The notes: generated from the letters alone by a model not told the origin. Shown: positions 36,501-47,835, numbered from the stretch's first letter. The stretch is 64,000 nt of DNA from Pyxicephalus adspersus (GCF_032062135.1 NC_092861.1:142732641-142796640); one strand, 5' to 3'. Program-made: numbers and translations.

Positions 36501-37439
36501 TTTAAAGTGTTATTCTTCAAGACTTTATTCCTTGCATAAAAAAACCTGTATGTATCCTATTCTCATAAAACCACTAGAAATGAAGCTGAAATTTTGTAAA
36601 AATTTGGGGAAATGTAATTTTGGTAAAATACTCGAAAGTTAATGATCAAGGGATAAGGGGTTATTGGTAAAGGTGTTTTTTCAATGTTCAATTGGTTCTA
36701 AATGACTCCTGAGGGTTACAGAGCTAGTTTTTGGGCCAGTTTTGCCCGTTATTAGTCTCGTTGTACTTTTTTTCATGGAAGGTAATAATCAGACAGCAAA
36801 AAGGGGGGGAAATCAAAGTATACAACATAAGCTACCCTACATATGCCTCCAAAAATAAAAGCATCCACTAAATAAGGAGAAACAGGAGTACATGTTCAAA
36901 GCATATTCACCTAAGCTTCAAATGTTGCCAATTTCTATAAATTTGCAATTTCTAATTTTGTGCAAATAAATGTTGCCCATGCTTTGAATTTTGCCCAAGA
37001 AGCTCAAAAGGCAAAAGGTTAGCCAGATATCCAGCATGGCCATCTGAAGGGAAGGCAAGGTGCTGGAACCTGGAACTTTTCTCAAAAGGGACCGCCAATT
37101 ATCAGAATAAAACCAAACTCATAATTGGATAATACAAAAATAAAACTCCATAAATATAATTTTTCCATCAGTCATGCTTAGCTCCATTTAGAAATATAAG
37201 CTTCAAAAAGCCTCAAAACCCAGTTTTAAGGATAGCTCTTGTTCTTATAGATAAAACTGACACAAACCCATTATGTGGGGTTTATTGGCCATTATTGGTC
37301 AACGTTTCGCTAAGTTGATCACTTTTGATGTCCACAATTGTGTTGCCTTAAATTTAAAAAAAACAAGTATGTATCACAAAGCTGACGACTGCTGAAATTT
37401 ATATCAATATGTCATTATTTGATTCATTCAATCTTTTTA

Positions 37440-37700
37440 GCCTGTAAAGACCCTGTGCATTATGAAGAGCACAGATGACCTCGGTCAGCCATGTTGTTCA
37501 AGGCCTTAGCAGGCGGCTGTAGACAATGACAGTAGTAAATTCCTGCCAAGATCTCCAGCCTTCGCCAGCTTAAGTTCCTTCCCTATTCTCTTACAAAGAT
37601 GGCCATTTGTCATTAAAATTTGCCTATAAATAGCCTCCTTTAAAACGCAGATGACAATAGCTGCGTCTGCCATAATTAGAACGTGCAGGTGTCTGCTAAG
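37440..37700. promoter_or_regulatory. Candidate conserved block upstream of last PROX1 exon
   Basis: Unique-looking sequence in the 375 bases before the exon includes 'gcctataaatagcctcc' (a TATA-like word, near 37621), 'ctgcgtctgccataattaga' and several CpGs. A frame open from an ATG at 37651 runs straight into the exon at 37816. This could mark an intronic promoter or splicing control, but nothing in the window proves either. Confidence 0.27.
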
Positions 37701-37809
37701 CCTTCTCCTTGCTAGGAAGAACGCTCTCAATCTTCCCCCCACCCTCCTCCCTTTGAAGACTCAGGGACTTGAAACTAAAAACTTTATTAATGCCATTGTC
37801 TCCTTGTAT

Positions 37810-37815
37810 CAGCAG
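37810..37815 (+). promoter_or_regulatory. PROX1: NAGNAG tandem splice acceptor
   Basis: The intron ends CAGCAG. Using the second AG gives the expected Glu-Val junction. Using the first would add one in-frame CAG codon (Gln) between the exons, because the boundary is phase 0. NAGNAG acceptors are a known source of single-residue isoforms. Confidence 0.6.
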
Positions 37816-38001
37816 GTTCCGGAGAGATTCCTGGAAGTGGCTCAGATCACATTACGAGAGTTTTTCAATGCCATTATCGCAGGCAAAGACGTTGATCCCT
37901 CCTGGAAGAAGGCCATCTACAAGGTCATCTGCAAACTGGACAGCGAAGTCCCTGAAATCTTTCGCTCCCCAAACTGCCTCCAGGAGCTTCTCCACGAATA
38001 A
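37816..38001 (+). CDS. PROX1: PROX1 terminal coding exon (Prospero domain)
   Basis: It encodes the last 61 residues, VPERFLEVAQITLREFFNAI to SPNCLQELLHE, with TAA at 37999-38001. This is the body of the Prospero domain, a helical unit that completes the homeo-Prospero fold and is needed for DNA binding and nuclear localisation. With the two upstream exons the C-terminal region totals 160 residues, the expected length for vertebrate PROX1. The preceding acceptor is CAGCAG after a C/T-rich stretch at 37733-37755. The residue before SPNCLQELLHE is Arg (CGC, 37963-37965), where I remember Lys in mammals; the change is conservative. The reading frame is intact and the gene is very likely functional. 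Confidence 0.98.
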   Translation, partial: VPERFLEVAQITLREFFNAIIAGKDVDPSWKKAIYKVICKLDSEVPEIFRSPNCLQELLHE

Positions 38002-38025
38002 GAAAAAAAATTCCATGGCTGGTTC

Positions 38026-38033
38026 TGAATGTA
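38026..38033 (+). promoter_or_regulatory. PROX1: miR-181 8-mer seed match in PROX1 3' UTR
   Basis: TGAATGTA is a full 8-mer complement to the miR-181 seed, only 25 bases after the stop codon. miR-181a is reported to repress PROX1 in endothelial cells. Sites within the first few bases past the ribosome footprint can be less effective, and this one sits close to that limit. Confidence 0.5.
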
Positions 38034-38639
38034 CAAAAGTGACTTTGTACCCCCCCACCGCCACTCTTCTCTATTCCTTAGAAGGCCCCCCATTTCAGCG
38101 TGTGTGTGAGTGATTTAAAGCTGTGCATCTGCAATACCCCGACCTATAAACTCTGTATTGAATTTTATTTATATTCTTTATTAATAATAAGCTTTGGGCT
38201 GTTATACATCACCCCCCTTCACTCAACAATTTATCCAGCTCCCTGTTATGGAGATGTATATAGCATTTTAGGGCATTTTTAGATGTGAAAGATTATGTTA
38301 TATGTTGGAGACGTGAAAGATTATGTTATATGTACGAGCTGTTATTTTTGTCTGTTTGTGGTTTCCAAATTTGCTTTTACTTCAGATTTTTTTATTCTTT
38401 GAAAAACAGCCAGTATGGCAATTTAATGGCGAAGGTCATGTTAAAGTGTACCTGTCATTCACACACTATGTGAAGGTTGATTTTGTAGTAGGAAATATTT
38501 TGTTTTATAATGCACTAAGCGCAATCATTGAGGTTCCTAACATTTCGTGCCTCCATGTATATGACAGCAGACGTTCTTAGAGAACATATGGAGGCCAAAT
38601 TCATAAGTCAGGTCATACAGGGGTGATTTAAGGTAACTC

Positions 38640-38845
38640 TAATGCTAACCATATGCTATGGGATTTTTTCCATTGATTAGAAAATTGTTCTTCAAACCTA
38701 ATCAAAGATCAATCAAAAAAGCAAATACCTTGAAGTCATTTCCCATTAATATTTGGGTAAAATGTCAATTTGAAAATTGATCAGGTAAGGTTCTTTTTCT
38801 TTCATCATCTTTCTGATCAATTATCAAAATGTAAATGGACCATCG
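38640..38845. mobile_element. Possible MITE in PROX1 3' UTR
   Basis: It starts 'aatgctaaccatatgct', like the element at 1490, is rich in TGATCA/ATCAAT words, and ends near 'aaatggaccatcgaat'. The inverted ends are very diverged. Confidence 0.25.
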
Positions 38846-39009
38846 AATACCTTTAGTCCATTGCAAATAATCAACTTATATACTGATCATATAATCTATA
38901 AAAAATAATTTCATGTAAATCACATAGTGTATGCCTAGCATTAGCATTCAGCAAGATTTCATATATATGTATTATATATATAATGTATATTGATCCATAT
39001 GTGTATATA

Positions 39010-39012
<3 letters not shown>

Positions 39013-39042
<30 letters not shown>
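39013..39042. repeat. (TA)n microsatellite in 3' UTR
   Basis: A TA run follows a less regular TA-rich zone from 38960. It is self-complementary and would fold into a hairpin in RNA. Confidence 0.85.
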
Positions 39043-39045
<3 letters not shown>

Positions 39046-42000
39046 TTCCCGAGAGACATAACCCCGTGTACAGTTCATATGAATCTCACATGAAAATAGT
39101 ACACCTTGTACATGATATGGGAAACGCTTTGTTTTCTTCCCCATGTTGTCGGGGGGGTCAATATTATGTTTTATATTTGGTGTACCTCTCAAAAATTTTA
39201 TGACGGTTGGAGGCACTATAACTGCACAAAAAACACTAACCAACCCTTCGAGTGCCTGCAGGGTTGGACCACTGTGAACAGAGTTGTAGTTGAACAACCT
39301 CAGCACTGGAAGTCAAAGAACTTGATATTTTGCTGCTATCCATTATATTTAATGATGGGTTACAAAAAAACAAAAATTGTCCTTTTATTTGTGTATAGGG
39401 GAGTTCTTATACATATTGGCCTTTTTTCAAGAACAGCAGTCATTAAACTACAGCGACCAATCAGAAATTACTTTTATTGCACTGAGAGTCCTTAGCTGCT
39501 GAATGATGATTTCTGTTTGATTGCAATGGATTGCGCTTACTTATTATTGGTAAATAAGGTATAGACTGACAAAGGTTATTGATTCAAACATTTTGGGTCC
39601 CTGAAACCGGCTGGCTTAGGTCTAAGGGGCTTTGCATTTGTTAGTATAATATATATTAGTTTAAATAGACTTAAAAGGCCAGTATTAAAAAAAAAAAACA
39701 GTGGTCCCCTTTATATAAAAATTGGATTATTTCCTAAAAAAAATGGTGCAAGCTTGACTAGCCTATCGGCAATTGGAGTCTATTTTGTGCTACTACTTTA
39801 TTCTCCTAAAAGCTGATCTGTGATTGGCTGCCTTGGTAACACTACATATTTTTATTTTACTGTACAGCGTTTTCATGTCATTTACTACTGAGTGTGCTAC
39901 TGTGCTGAATTACCTCTACTTCACTTTGTATTATCAGGAATCCGTTGTCCCATCAAGTAGTTTGCTGATGACCAGCAACGGAAGGGGCATTTTTTTTTGT
40001 GGCATTGGAATTTATTGAGTGTGTTGATGTTGTTGGTTCTTAGAGAAATGTTGTTTTGGCATGAACAATTGTATGACAGCAAAATGGCCGACATGTCAAC
40101 TATGTTGTATGAGGGTCCAGTCTTTGTAGCCAGAATTTGTAGTTTTGTATATATGGGTTATTGTAGAGTATGACTTAAAGGGTCAGTAAAAAGTATTTTG
40201 GTGCTCTTGATTCATACCAGGTATCTAATGAAGAATCCCAGCATACCTTGGGCCAGTCTCTGCTATGTCCAATTTCAGTTGGATGGGTGAAAAGAGGAAG
40301 ATCTGGCCATTGACCCACAATAGATGCAAGCTATAGACCCTACAATGCTTCTTGCTCTTTGTAGATATTAGGGATCTCACAGCTTTTATTAAATATAGAT
40401 GTATTGGTCTTTTTAAATAAGCCCCATAGAATATTCAGTATGCCAAGGGACAATGAAAATTATTGATGGCAACCAAAACTGTACGGCAAAAAATATTTTA
40501 GAAATGCTCTCTTTGGAATTTTTTAATGATAGGAATAAGGAAGTGTTTGTTATTTTTTTCGTCTTTTAACATAAAGGTTTAAAGTACATTCTGGACTGTC
40601 CTCCACGGTGACCGTGTGACCGAAAGTCTCGTCCTAAAATGCCTTGGACTCTCATGTAATTATTAACATCCCTATCTACTTATGCAAGATCTTCGTACAA
40701 ACATATCATTGTACTGAAGATGTTTCAACAACCTCTCGAAATTTAGAGGAATTGTGGACATTGAGCTACAGCTTGCGTTAGCTATTAGTATATTGTTTCC
40801 CTTTGCACTTGGTTAAAATATTTTTAGAAATCTAAAAAAATTGGAAACGTTTAAATTTTTGTTCTTATATGTTAAATATAAGAATTGTTTGGAACTTCCT
40901 AAGTAAAATAGGCTACAGTGGGGACCTGGGGGCCACCGTAGGAAGAAAGAAGGACCCACCAGAACACATAGCTTTCCTGGAACACTGGCATTTGGGCACA
41001 AAAAGACTAATTTCGGTGGTAAACTATTGGGGGGACCCCAAGTGTTTTTTTTTTCAGTCCTCCTATGGACCAGCCCTACCCAGGTTGCTAATTCCTTCTA
41101 CACTTGAAAGTTGACCTTTGGTCTTCAGTAATTGGTTGAATATTTTGGGAGGATGGTATTTACATACAATATCAGTAACAATAAGTAGTTACAATGTTCA
41201 CATTTTTGTTATATAAAATGTATTACTGGGCCTGAACACCTACTGAAAAAAAGTTCACAGGAGCTCATTTTGTGGTTTGGGTCTGCTGCCTCAATGGCTT
41301 CAGTTTTAAAAGACCTTGGTTTAAAACATTGCCCCAAATAACTAATAGAGGAGAACCTCATTTTGTATATATTATAAAACATGCACAAGACATTTAAAGA
41401 GAATTCTTGTTGATTTCAATCATGAAAATTAAGTTTTTTTGAACTTTTGTTTAGGTGGGCTAGTATAGCCAGGTGCCATTTTGACCCAAGTCAACCCTAA
41501 CATTGGCATGGTGTGGTAATCAGGGCCATGTTGTATTCTTTGACATAGTGCCATAGTAAAATTCCTTCAAAGAGACATGGGCCCACCTAAAAAATTTTGA
41601 GGCCTGTGTAGGCCTTGAAGTTATATTCTTTGGTCCAGTCATTTATTAATATGGTTCCTACTTTGGAATCCACATTGGGTGGATTTTAAAAAGTAAATCA
41701 GCTTGTATAGAAAATTTCTAATATATTCCCAAGATGGAAGCCAGAATGTAGATGGGTTTAGAGATGTGTGTTGCAGGATTTTGGTAAACTGAAACATTTT
41801 TAACCAGAGCACTATATTTAAATGTGCACAAAATAGCAAATTGGGGGAGTGGTGCTTATAATAGTATCATATAATGATATAGGGCATCCATTACTGCACA
41901 GTCCCTTATATAGAACCGGTTGTATTCAATTCACCATGTAAAGCACAGGTTCCCCAAATAGGAGAAGGTTCTCTTGTGTTCAAGGATACATTTCTTTTCC

Positions 42001-43111
42001 ATATTGATTCCAAACTAAACTCCACGTGTATGTAGCTGTTGTTATAATACATAAAAGAGAGGCATTTACTATCTAATACCTAGGTGTCAATAATATTCAG
42101 CTTATCCAGCCTGGAAAATTCCTGCCTCTCCTGTGTACAGACAGCAAGTACATTTTTTTTTTATTTTAGTGTAATGATTTCAATTTCCCATTTTGACTTT
42201 GAAGAGTGAAAACGTATCCACTTGAATACAATGCTAACCTGATCTATGCCATTTTACTTCATTTACAGCAAATTCTGCTGAGAGATTGAAATGTATGAAA
42301 GCGATTATTGTCAGCACAAAAACCTTAGGAAAAAAAAAAACTGCTGACTTCAAGCTAGCCAGGACAATCCTATGACGAGCTATCATTATATACAGGCATT
42401 GACAGTGTCAATGGAATAAGCACACAATGCACCTAAACTGCGGTGTATCAGTTTGAGCCAATTTCAAGATATAAGGACGTAGAAAAGCAGCAATGATGCT
42501 CGGCTTTGTGGGTAATGCACAGATTGGGCTACGAGGAAAGAGGCACAGGCCAATTTATAGCCGGGGCTCCATCACCTTGACGTCTCTTCTGATCAAATAT
42601 ATTTATCTGTCCCATTGACTATCATAGGACAACCAATCAGCATATTTATATACGCACAAAGGAATTTAGGCTCATACAGTAAAGGGCATGAGCCAAGCAC
42701 CCTCCGTACCTAACAACCAATTAGAACCTTTTACTATCAAATCAGCTACCTAGGGGTTACCTATTGCTCTTAGTGAAAGAACCAATCACCCTGATACCTA
42801 ACAATCAACCAGTTATGGGTTACCCCTTTTTCTTTTGGTTTATCTTGTAGGGCATTTTTTTTGGCGAATAATCCCATACCCAATGGATATCCAAACCCAA
42901 GACAAAAATGTAATACATTGCAGATTACCAGTCCTGAGATGTGGTGGCAGCATTCGTTTTAATTTTTGAGACTAGTTACTAGTATCTCAGCCCGCCCCCC
43001 CATGTCATGGGAGACATGCTTGTAGTCCTAAGCGGTGACAGCCATAGCTCCCTCTACAGATATAGTGAAATGGGTGATCCTTGTCACACTATTACCTAAA
43101 AATGTTGCATT

Positions 43112-43163
43112 TTATTGGGCCCGGGTAGGCCTTAAAATTATTTTGGGCCCATGTAGGTCTTGG
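43112..43163 (+). repeat. Two-unit duplication, GGGCCC type
   Basis: 'ttattgggcccgggtaggcc' is followed about 26 bases later by 'ttattttgggcccatgtagg', a diverged tandem pair. A related inverted-looking piece ('gggcccacctaaaaaatttt') occurs at 41580. Confidence 0.55.
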
Positions 43164-44342
43164 TAAGATCATAAAAAATGGAGAAAAGAAGCTACATAAA
43201 AAAGAAAATAATAGCCACCATATCTAAGGCCTGTTAAGGTGCAAAATATTACATTTTTTATTTGATTTGGGCAGATTGTACTGTGTTTGGCCTCGATTGA
43301 TTTGAGTTTCCCCAGCTATTGACTTATGTGCATTGCTAGAACTTCAATTTCTTAGGAGCAGAAAAGGGCAGGAGATTGTCAGCTTGTGTGCGCGTCCTTT
43401 ATTTTTTATTATTTTTAGTTGTATTTTGTGCTTTTGTATCATATCCGCATTGTTGTTTCCTTTCTTTGTCTGGGTTTACGATTCAGCTAGGCTGTTCCAT
43501 ACAGCAGCTTTGTGTGTGGCAAAATAAGCACATTATACCTGATGATACAACAACACAGCTGCAAAGAAGTGTACACAGAGTGAATAGGAATGTGCCAACG
43601 AGTCCGTAATGACATTTAAATGTGAAAGAACATTAAGAATTCTCTTCTTTATAATGCTTTCTATTTTTTTTCAACTTTCTTTAATGCTGTCCATACATGT
43701 CTATACACTAATAATGCTATTTATACAATGGATTAAACAAAATTTATTACAAACCAATTAAAATGACTTTTTTTAGCAATGCTCAATCCGAAAAATGTTT
43801 GGTAAAAATTGTATTAAACAACAGTAACTGAGATGAATTATTGAACATAAATGAATTAAAAATATATATGTAGTTGATCAAAAAATATTGCTTTTTATGT
43901 TTAATATTAAATCAATGATAAATAACATTGAGCAAAAGCTGCATTGTGTATGTTCAGCATTGAAACAGAATATTTCTTGTTTATGGCTCAGCTGGGGGTG
44001 GGGGTCCCAGAAACAAAAATTGTTGTATCAATGTATTGACATTGCATGATAATTATTATTATAATTATAAGTAGAACTGTGGGAATTTATTCAAGATATC
44101 TATGTTTTAGAAAGCAGGAAATATGATTTAAAACAAATCTCCACTCATATCCAAAAAAGGAAAAAATGGTTTGGCTGTAGTTATCATTTATTTAATTGGA
44201 TTTATCTTCAATTATATTGTGATTATTTAATTATGCAAACATAAAAAAGCAAAATAGTTTTACCTTTTAGTGCCTGTTACGTGTGAATGGCCCACCTAAA
44301 ATTGTCCAATTTGCATGGGTATAAATACTCTCTATAGGGATT

Positions 44343-44344
<2 letters not shown>

Positions 44345-44376
<32 letters not shown>

Positions 44377-44387
44377 GTGTGTGTGTG
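44345..44387. repeat. Compound (TA)n(GT)n microsatellite
   Basis: A TA run passes into GT units within the inferred 3' UTR. Confidence 0.85.
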
Positions 44388-44785
44388 GGTCCACTTTACC
44401 ATGATTTTATTTTTAGTTTTAATAGTAGGAATGGAATAATAACTGATAGACCCTTGCTGTATAGCCCAAAATTGACTATCACTTTAAAAAAAGGTTTTCA
44501 ATGGAAAAGCCCTCTATGTTGCCTATATTCAGGACAAGATTTACTTAAAATGGACAAACATCATAATGCCATGGTGAAATACATCATTCCTTTTTTCCTT
44601 GAAGAGCATAATGAAAATATGGGTGCTTTGCCGAGGCTTTGGTTGTTTTTTGCTGGTTGCGGCACATCGACGACGTCTTAGTCATTGTTTAAAATCCCCA
44701 TTTTTATTTTTGTGTTGTCCTGGACTTCAAGTCAATATTAAGCACATTTATGGTGATTTATTAACAAAATAGCAGCACATTTTAT

Positions 44786-44793
44786 TCTTGCCA
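44786..44793 (+). promoter_or_regulatory. PROX1: miR-31 8-mer seed match in PROX1 3' UTR
   Basis: TCTTGCCA is the 8-mer complement of the miR-31 seed. miR-31 is reported to repress PROX1 directly in lymphatic endothelium. The surrounding AT-rich sequence would favour access. Function in this species is inferred. Confidence 0.5.
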
Positions 44794-46246
44794 TATCCAC
44801 GCTCTGTAAGTCCTAGATATGGTAAAACATTACAATATAGCTGTAAGACAATTTTCTTAAGGATTGCATCGTGCCTGAGTGTTATGTTTGTGCAAATGTT
44901 TATTGTGTGAAAGACTATAATGTACAAAACAGGGGCGGGGGGAACTTTTATAACACGGTGTATATAATAAATTTATTATGTAGTTTACCAGGGATTCAAA
45001 AATAGAAAAAAAAATCCAAGTTGTTAACTTTGTATAAAAAATAGACACAATTGTAACATGCATTGTTCAAAAGTTTAGGATTTTACAAGTTCAAAGCAAC
45101 AAAATCTTTTAGTACAGCAAGGTGTACATAAAAAAAATACTAGCGTGATGTTTTTTTATATATGATACAAGATTAACTATTTGTCAACGTAGAAAACTTG
45201 TGTTGGCGGGGTCTTGTAGGACCTTGTGACACATCAAAAGCTCAAGGCCTATGAGAAAATTAATTTTAACTTTGTTAAAATAAAACAAAAAAAAAGATTT
45301 TCACCAGCAATGTTGTACAATACAATGCTATTGAAGTTTTATAATGCTTGGAAGTATTATTTGAGAAGAGACCAGGTTAAAAAAAAAAAAATCTATTTGC
45401 TAACTGTTATGTATTATATGTTCAGTACAGTATATGAAATTGTGTATCCATTGTTATCTTTTACCTGCTTTAGATGTGTATTAGCTTCTCATTCCTTTTC
45501 TTTTAAATATTTTCTCTTATATATAACATAACATAAAAATGAAAAAAAAACTGCATTTTGAAGATATAGCAGTTGTCCTATTGCACTTAGCACAATCTTT
45601 TGACTTTTATATTACATTATAAAAAAATAAACTGGAAAATATTCTGCATATGTAAACAATTTCTGCAATCTAACCCTCCAACTGTTTTATATATTAAACA
45701 GTTAATAAAAAAAAGACCTTGAGTGGAATTTTATGAATCAGAAGGTCTTTCTTTATGGTTATCCCCTTTTATCCTAGCCAAAACCGCTACAATATTATAA
45801 TTGTTTATAAATACTGTATATTTTACACCAACTTTTGATATGAGTTGCTTGCTCTTGCTGTTTTGATAGGAAAAAAAATAAATTCATAAAACTGGCATTA
45901 CTCAAATGAGTGAAAAGTTGATAGATAAATTAAAAATGGAGTCTTTATGTGTGTGTAAATAATTATAAATTGTGATGAAACACTGCCTTTATATTATTTA
46001 GCAATATGTTGTATATAGCATTCTTATGTTCTTTTTTTTAATGAAAATCATATAATTTTAAGATAGTATAATAAATGAAGTTTTTTTTTCTTTTCTAGTT
46101 AGGCACAATTTATCGACTGTGGATTGTTTTTTTTTTTCTTTCTCTTTGTCAAATGTTCTGAAACTTTGCATAATTTATTGGTTTTAATTTATCCTAATTT
46201 ATTATGATGAAGGTGTACATTATTTGTATTGCCAAGGATGTACTGT

Positions 46247-46252
46247 AATAAA
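46247..46252 (+). terminator. PROX1: Candidate PROX1 polyadenylation signal (proximal of the two)
   Basis: A canonical AATAAA sits in 'ctgtaataaagaatgaat', at the end of an unbroken AT-rich region. Cleavage would be expected 10-30 bases downstream. It is chosen over earlier AATAAA words because unique-looking sequence continues up to it and a transposon (46680) begins soon after. Confidence 0.5.
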
Positions 46253-46545
46253 GAATGAATATTGATTACACAATTAACCAACAAAATGCCCATTCCATAG
46301 AAGGAATAAAAAATAAGGTTGCAGTAGACAGTTGATTTCCAAATTTGATGCTTGGCAGCTAATACATTGTCAATTAGATTTGAAAAAAAGGAGATGGGGG
46401 TCGGGGTCAGTTGGTGGGTTTAAGGGTATTTTATTTAGTGTGTTTTAAGCTTTTGTATACTCTCCAGATTTAACCTTTTTCGCTTTGTACCACTTAAAAG
46501 ATTAAGTAGTTCAATTGCCTTGTGTGCCTTCCATCTTCTCTAAAC

Positions 46546-46553
46546 TGAATGTA
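46546..46553 (+). promoter_or_regulatory. PROX1: Second miR-181 8-mer seed match
   Basis: TGAATGTA lies between the two candidate poly(A) signals at 46247 and 46582. It would be in the mRNA only if the distal signal is used. Confidence 0.4.
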
Positions 46554-46581
46554 TGTGCAGTATATATGCAAGCTTGTGCAA

Positions 46582-46587
46582 AATAAA
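46582..46587 (+). terminator. PROX1: Candidate distal polyadenylation signal
   Basis: An AATAAA in 'tgtgcaaaataaaatatt' is followed within 40 bases by a T/GT-rich stretch ('catctgtttgcattcgtttt'), a reasonable downstream element. It is an alternative or additional end to the PROX1 transcript. Confidence 0.45.
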
Positions 46588-46679
46588 ATATTAATTACAA
46601 GTTCATTGCATCTGTTTGCATTCGTTTTTCATTTATGTCAATGCGTTCTTGATATTTTTTCCAACATAGAAGAAGGAAG

Positions 46680-46943
46680 CAGTGTTTCTCAACCAGGGAT
46701 CCTCCAAAGGTTGCCAGGGGTTCCTTGAACAATGAGCAATTTGTACTTCTCAGATCAGTTACCACTAACACCAATGATCTATTTGGGTATCTGTGAGGGT
46801 GACATTCTTTTTCGATGGCCAGGAAAGTTGACCACTGGGTTAATGTACCATGAACCGGGCATATAAAAAATATTGGCAAGGATTTCTTGAGATCTGACTG
46901 TTATTTTAAGGGTTCCCTTGTGCTAAAAAGATGGAGAAGGCTG
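46680..46943 (+). mobile_element. hAT-type MITE, full-length-like copy
   Basis: It starts CAGTGTTTCTCAACCAGGG, the classic hAT/Charlie-type terminal repeat, and ends with the degenerate inverse 'gatggagaaggctg'. The interior shares 'gcaatgagcaatttgt', 'accaatgatct.ttt', 'gagggtgacatt' and 'aagggttccc' with the copy at 49139. No open frame is present, so it is non-autonomous. The expected 8-bp target duplication is not clear, consistent with age. Confidence 0.8.
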
Positions 46944-47629
46944 AATTAGAGGGTTCACTTGCCACTGGACCAAAAAACGTATTGTTATTTGTTTTGGAAG
47001 GAGTGCAAAACATGAGAACCTTTGCTAGGAGATTTTCCTGCACTTCTTGGAGAGACGGGATACAAGTAGAAACCTTTGAAAGGAAATCCAACCTCTGACT
47101 GTAGTTATCAAAAGAAAAACAATTGAAGTTTGGTTTGGTTGTTTAGTAAAAAAGCCACTAATTGCTACAATGTGAGTGATGGGGTTATACAACCATGTCC
47201 ATGCATGATTGGCTACAGACCTTTACCATGGCTCCATGAAGTCCTATTTCTCCGATATGGTGGTCTTGCTGTGTTGAAGAATGAGACTTTACAGAGACAA
47301 AGTAAATGTATGTAGCCAATCATGCTTCCAAAGAGAACATACAGATACATTTCATTTAAAAAAGACCACCAGAGCTCAGGTACACTTTAAAAAAGATGCA
47401 TAGTCAGGTAGACATAAAAAATGTCATATGGATATTTCACCCAATTCCAGACATTTTTTTAAAAGACTTTGGCCCTCTGTTGGATGCTGATTTGATTTGC
47501 TGCTGCAACTTTTGACAACCTTTGACAAATCATCACATTGCACACTATCTAATCTGAAACTTTTTCGACAGGTAGACCTACTTTGATATCCAGCAATCTT
47601 GCCCAGCTCCTGGTAGTTGGTACCTTGCC

Positions 47630-47835
47630 AGCCATTCAGTCATGCACATGGAAGTACTGGCAATACATTTGACAGCTGGCCGTACAGTACTGCTCACTTC
47701 GGCCCCCATTCATTCTCTATGGGGCTACTGCAGGGAGAAGCAACTTGTAGTGTTTACCCCTGGCTATGGTTCACTGGCATGAGGAGACATTAACTGTTCC
47801 ATAACCTCATGGCCAACATGAACACAGCCTTAGAA
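47630..47835. repeat. Unclassified repeat-like segment
   Basis: 'cccccattcattctctatgg' followed by 'ggctactg', and a 'catgaacacagccttag' end, are phrases I associate with dispersed frog repeats. No termini can be defined from this single copy. Confidence 0.3.

Larger units (their letters stand above)
19373..37815 (+). other. PROX1: PROX1 intron, about 18.4 kb
   Basis: It runs from gtacgt at 19373 to cagcag at 37810-37815. It contains an (ACCTC)n run near 19404-19428, a SINE fragment (26976-27212), a TTAA-flanked MITE next to a hAT fragment (29360-29799), a GC-rich palindromic patch (32440-32745), a SINE/tail pair (33066-33440), an L2 tail scrap (34525-34560), MITE ends at 34237 and 35160, and an (AT)n run at 34404-34430. 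Candidate regulatory blocks are at 21230-21740, 22880-24080, 26280-26560, 28480-28940, 34640-34960, 36220-36500 and 37440-37700. The remaining stretches show nothing I can name. Confidence 0.93.
38002..46270 (+). other. PROX1: PROX1 3' untranslated region (inferred)
   Basis: The stop codon is followed by about 8.2 kb of AT-rich sequence with no further coding exon. PROX1 mRNAs in vertebrates carry very long 3' UTRs, so the inference is natural; transcript data would be needed for the exact end. The region includes miR-181 and miR-31 seed matches, five TGTANATA motifs, an (AT)n hairpin tract at 39013-39042, a TA/GT run at 44345-44387 and a duplicated GGGCCC unit at 43112-43163. Upstream AATAAA words at 45279, 45626, 45704, 45877 and 46070 could give shorter forms. 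Confidence 0.75.

Noticed and set aside
38871..39306. Open frames rich in Tyr-Ile
   Set aside because: They are translations of a TA microsatellite within the 3' UTR.
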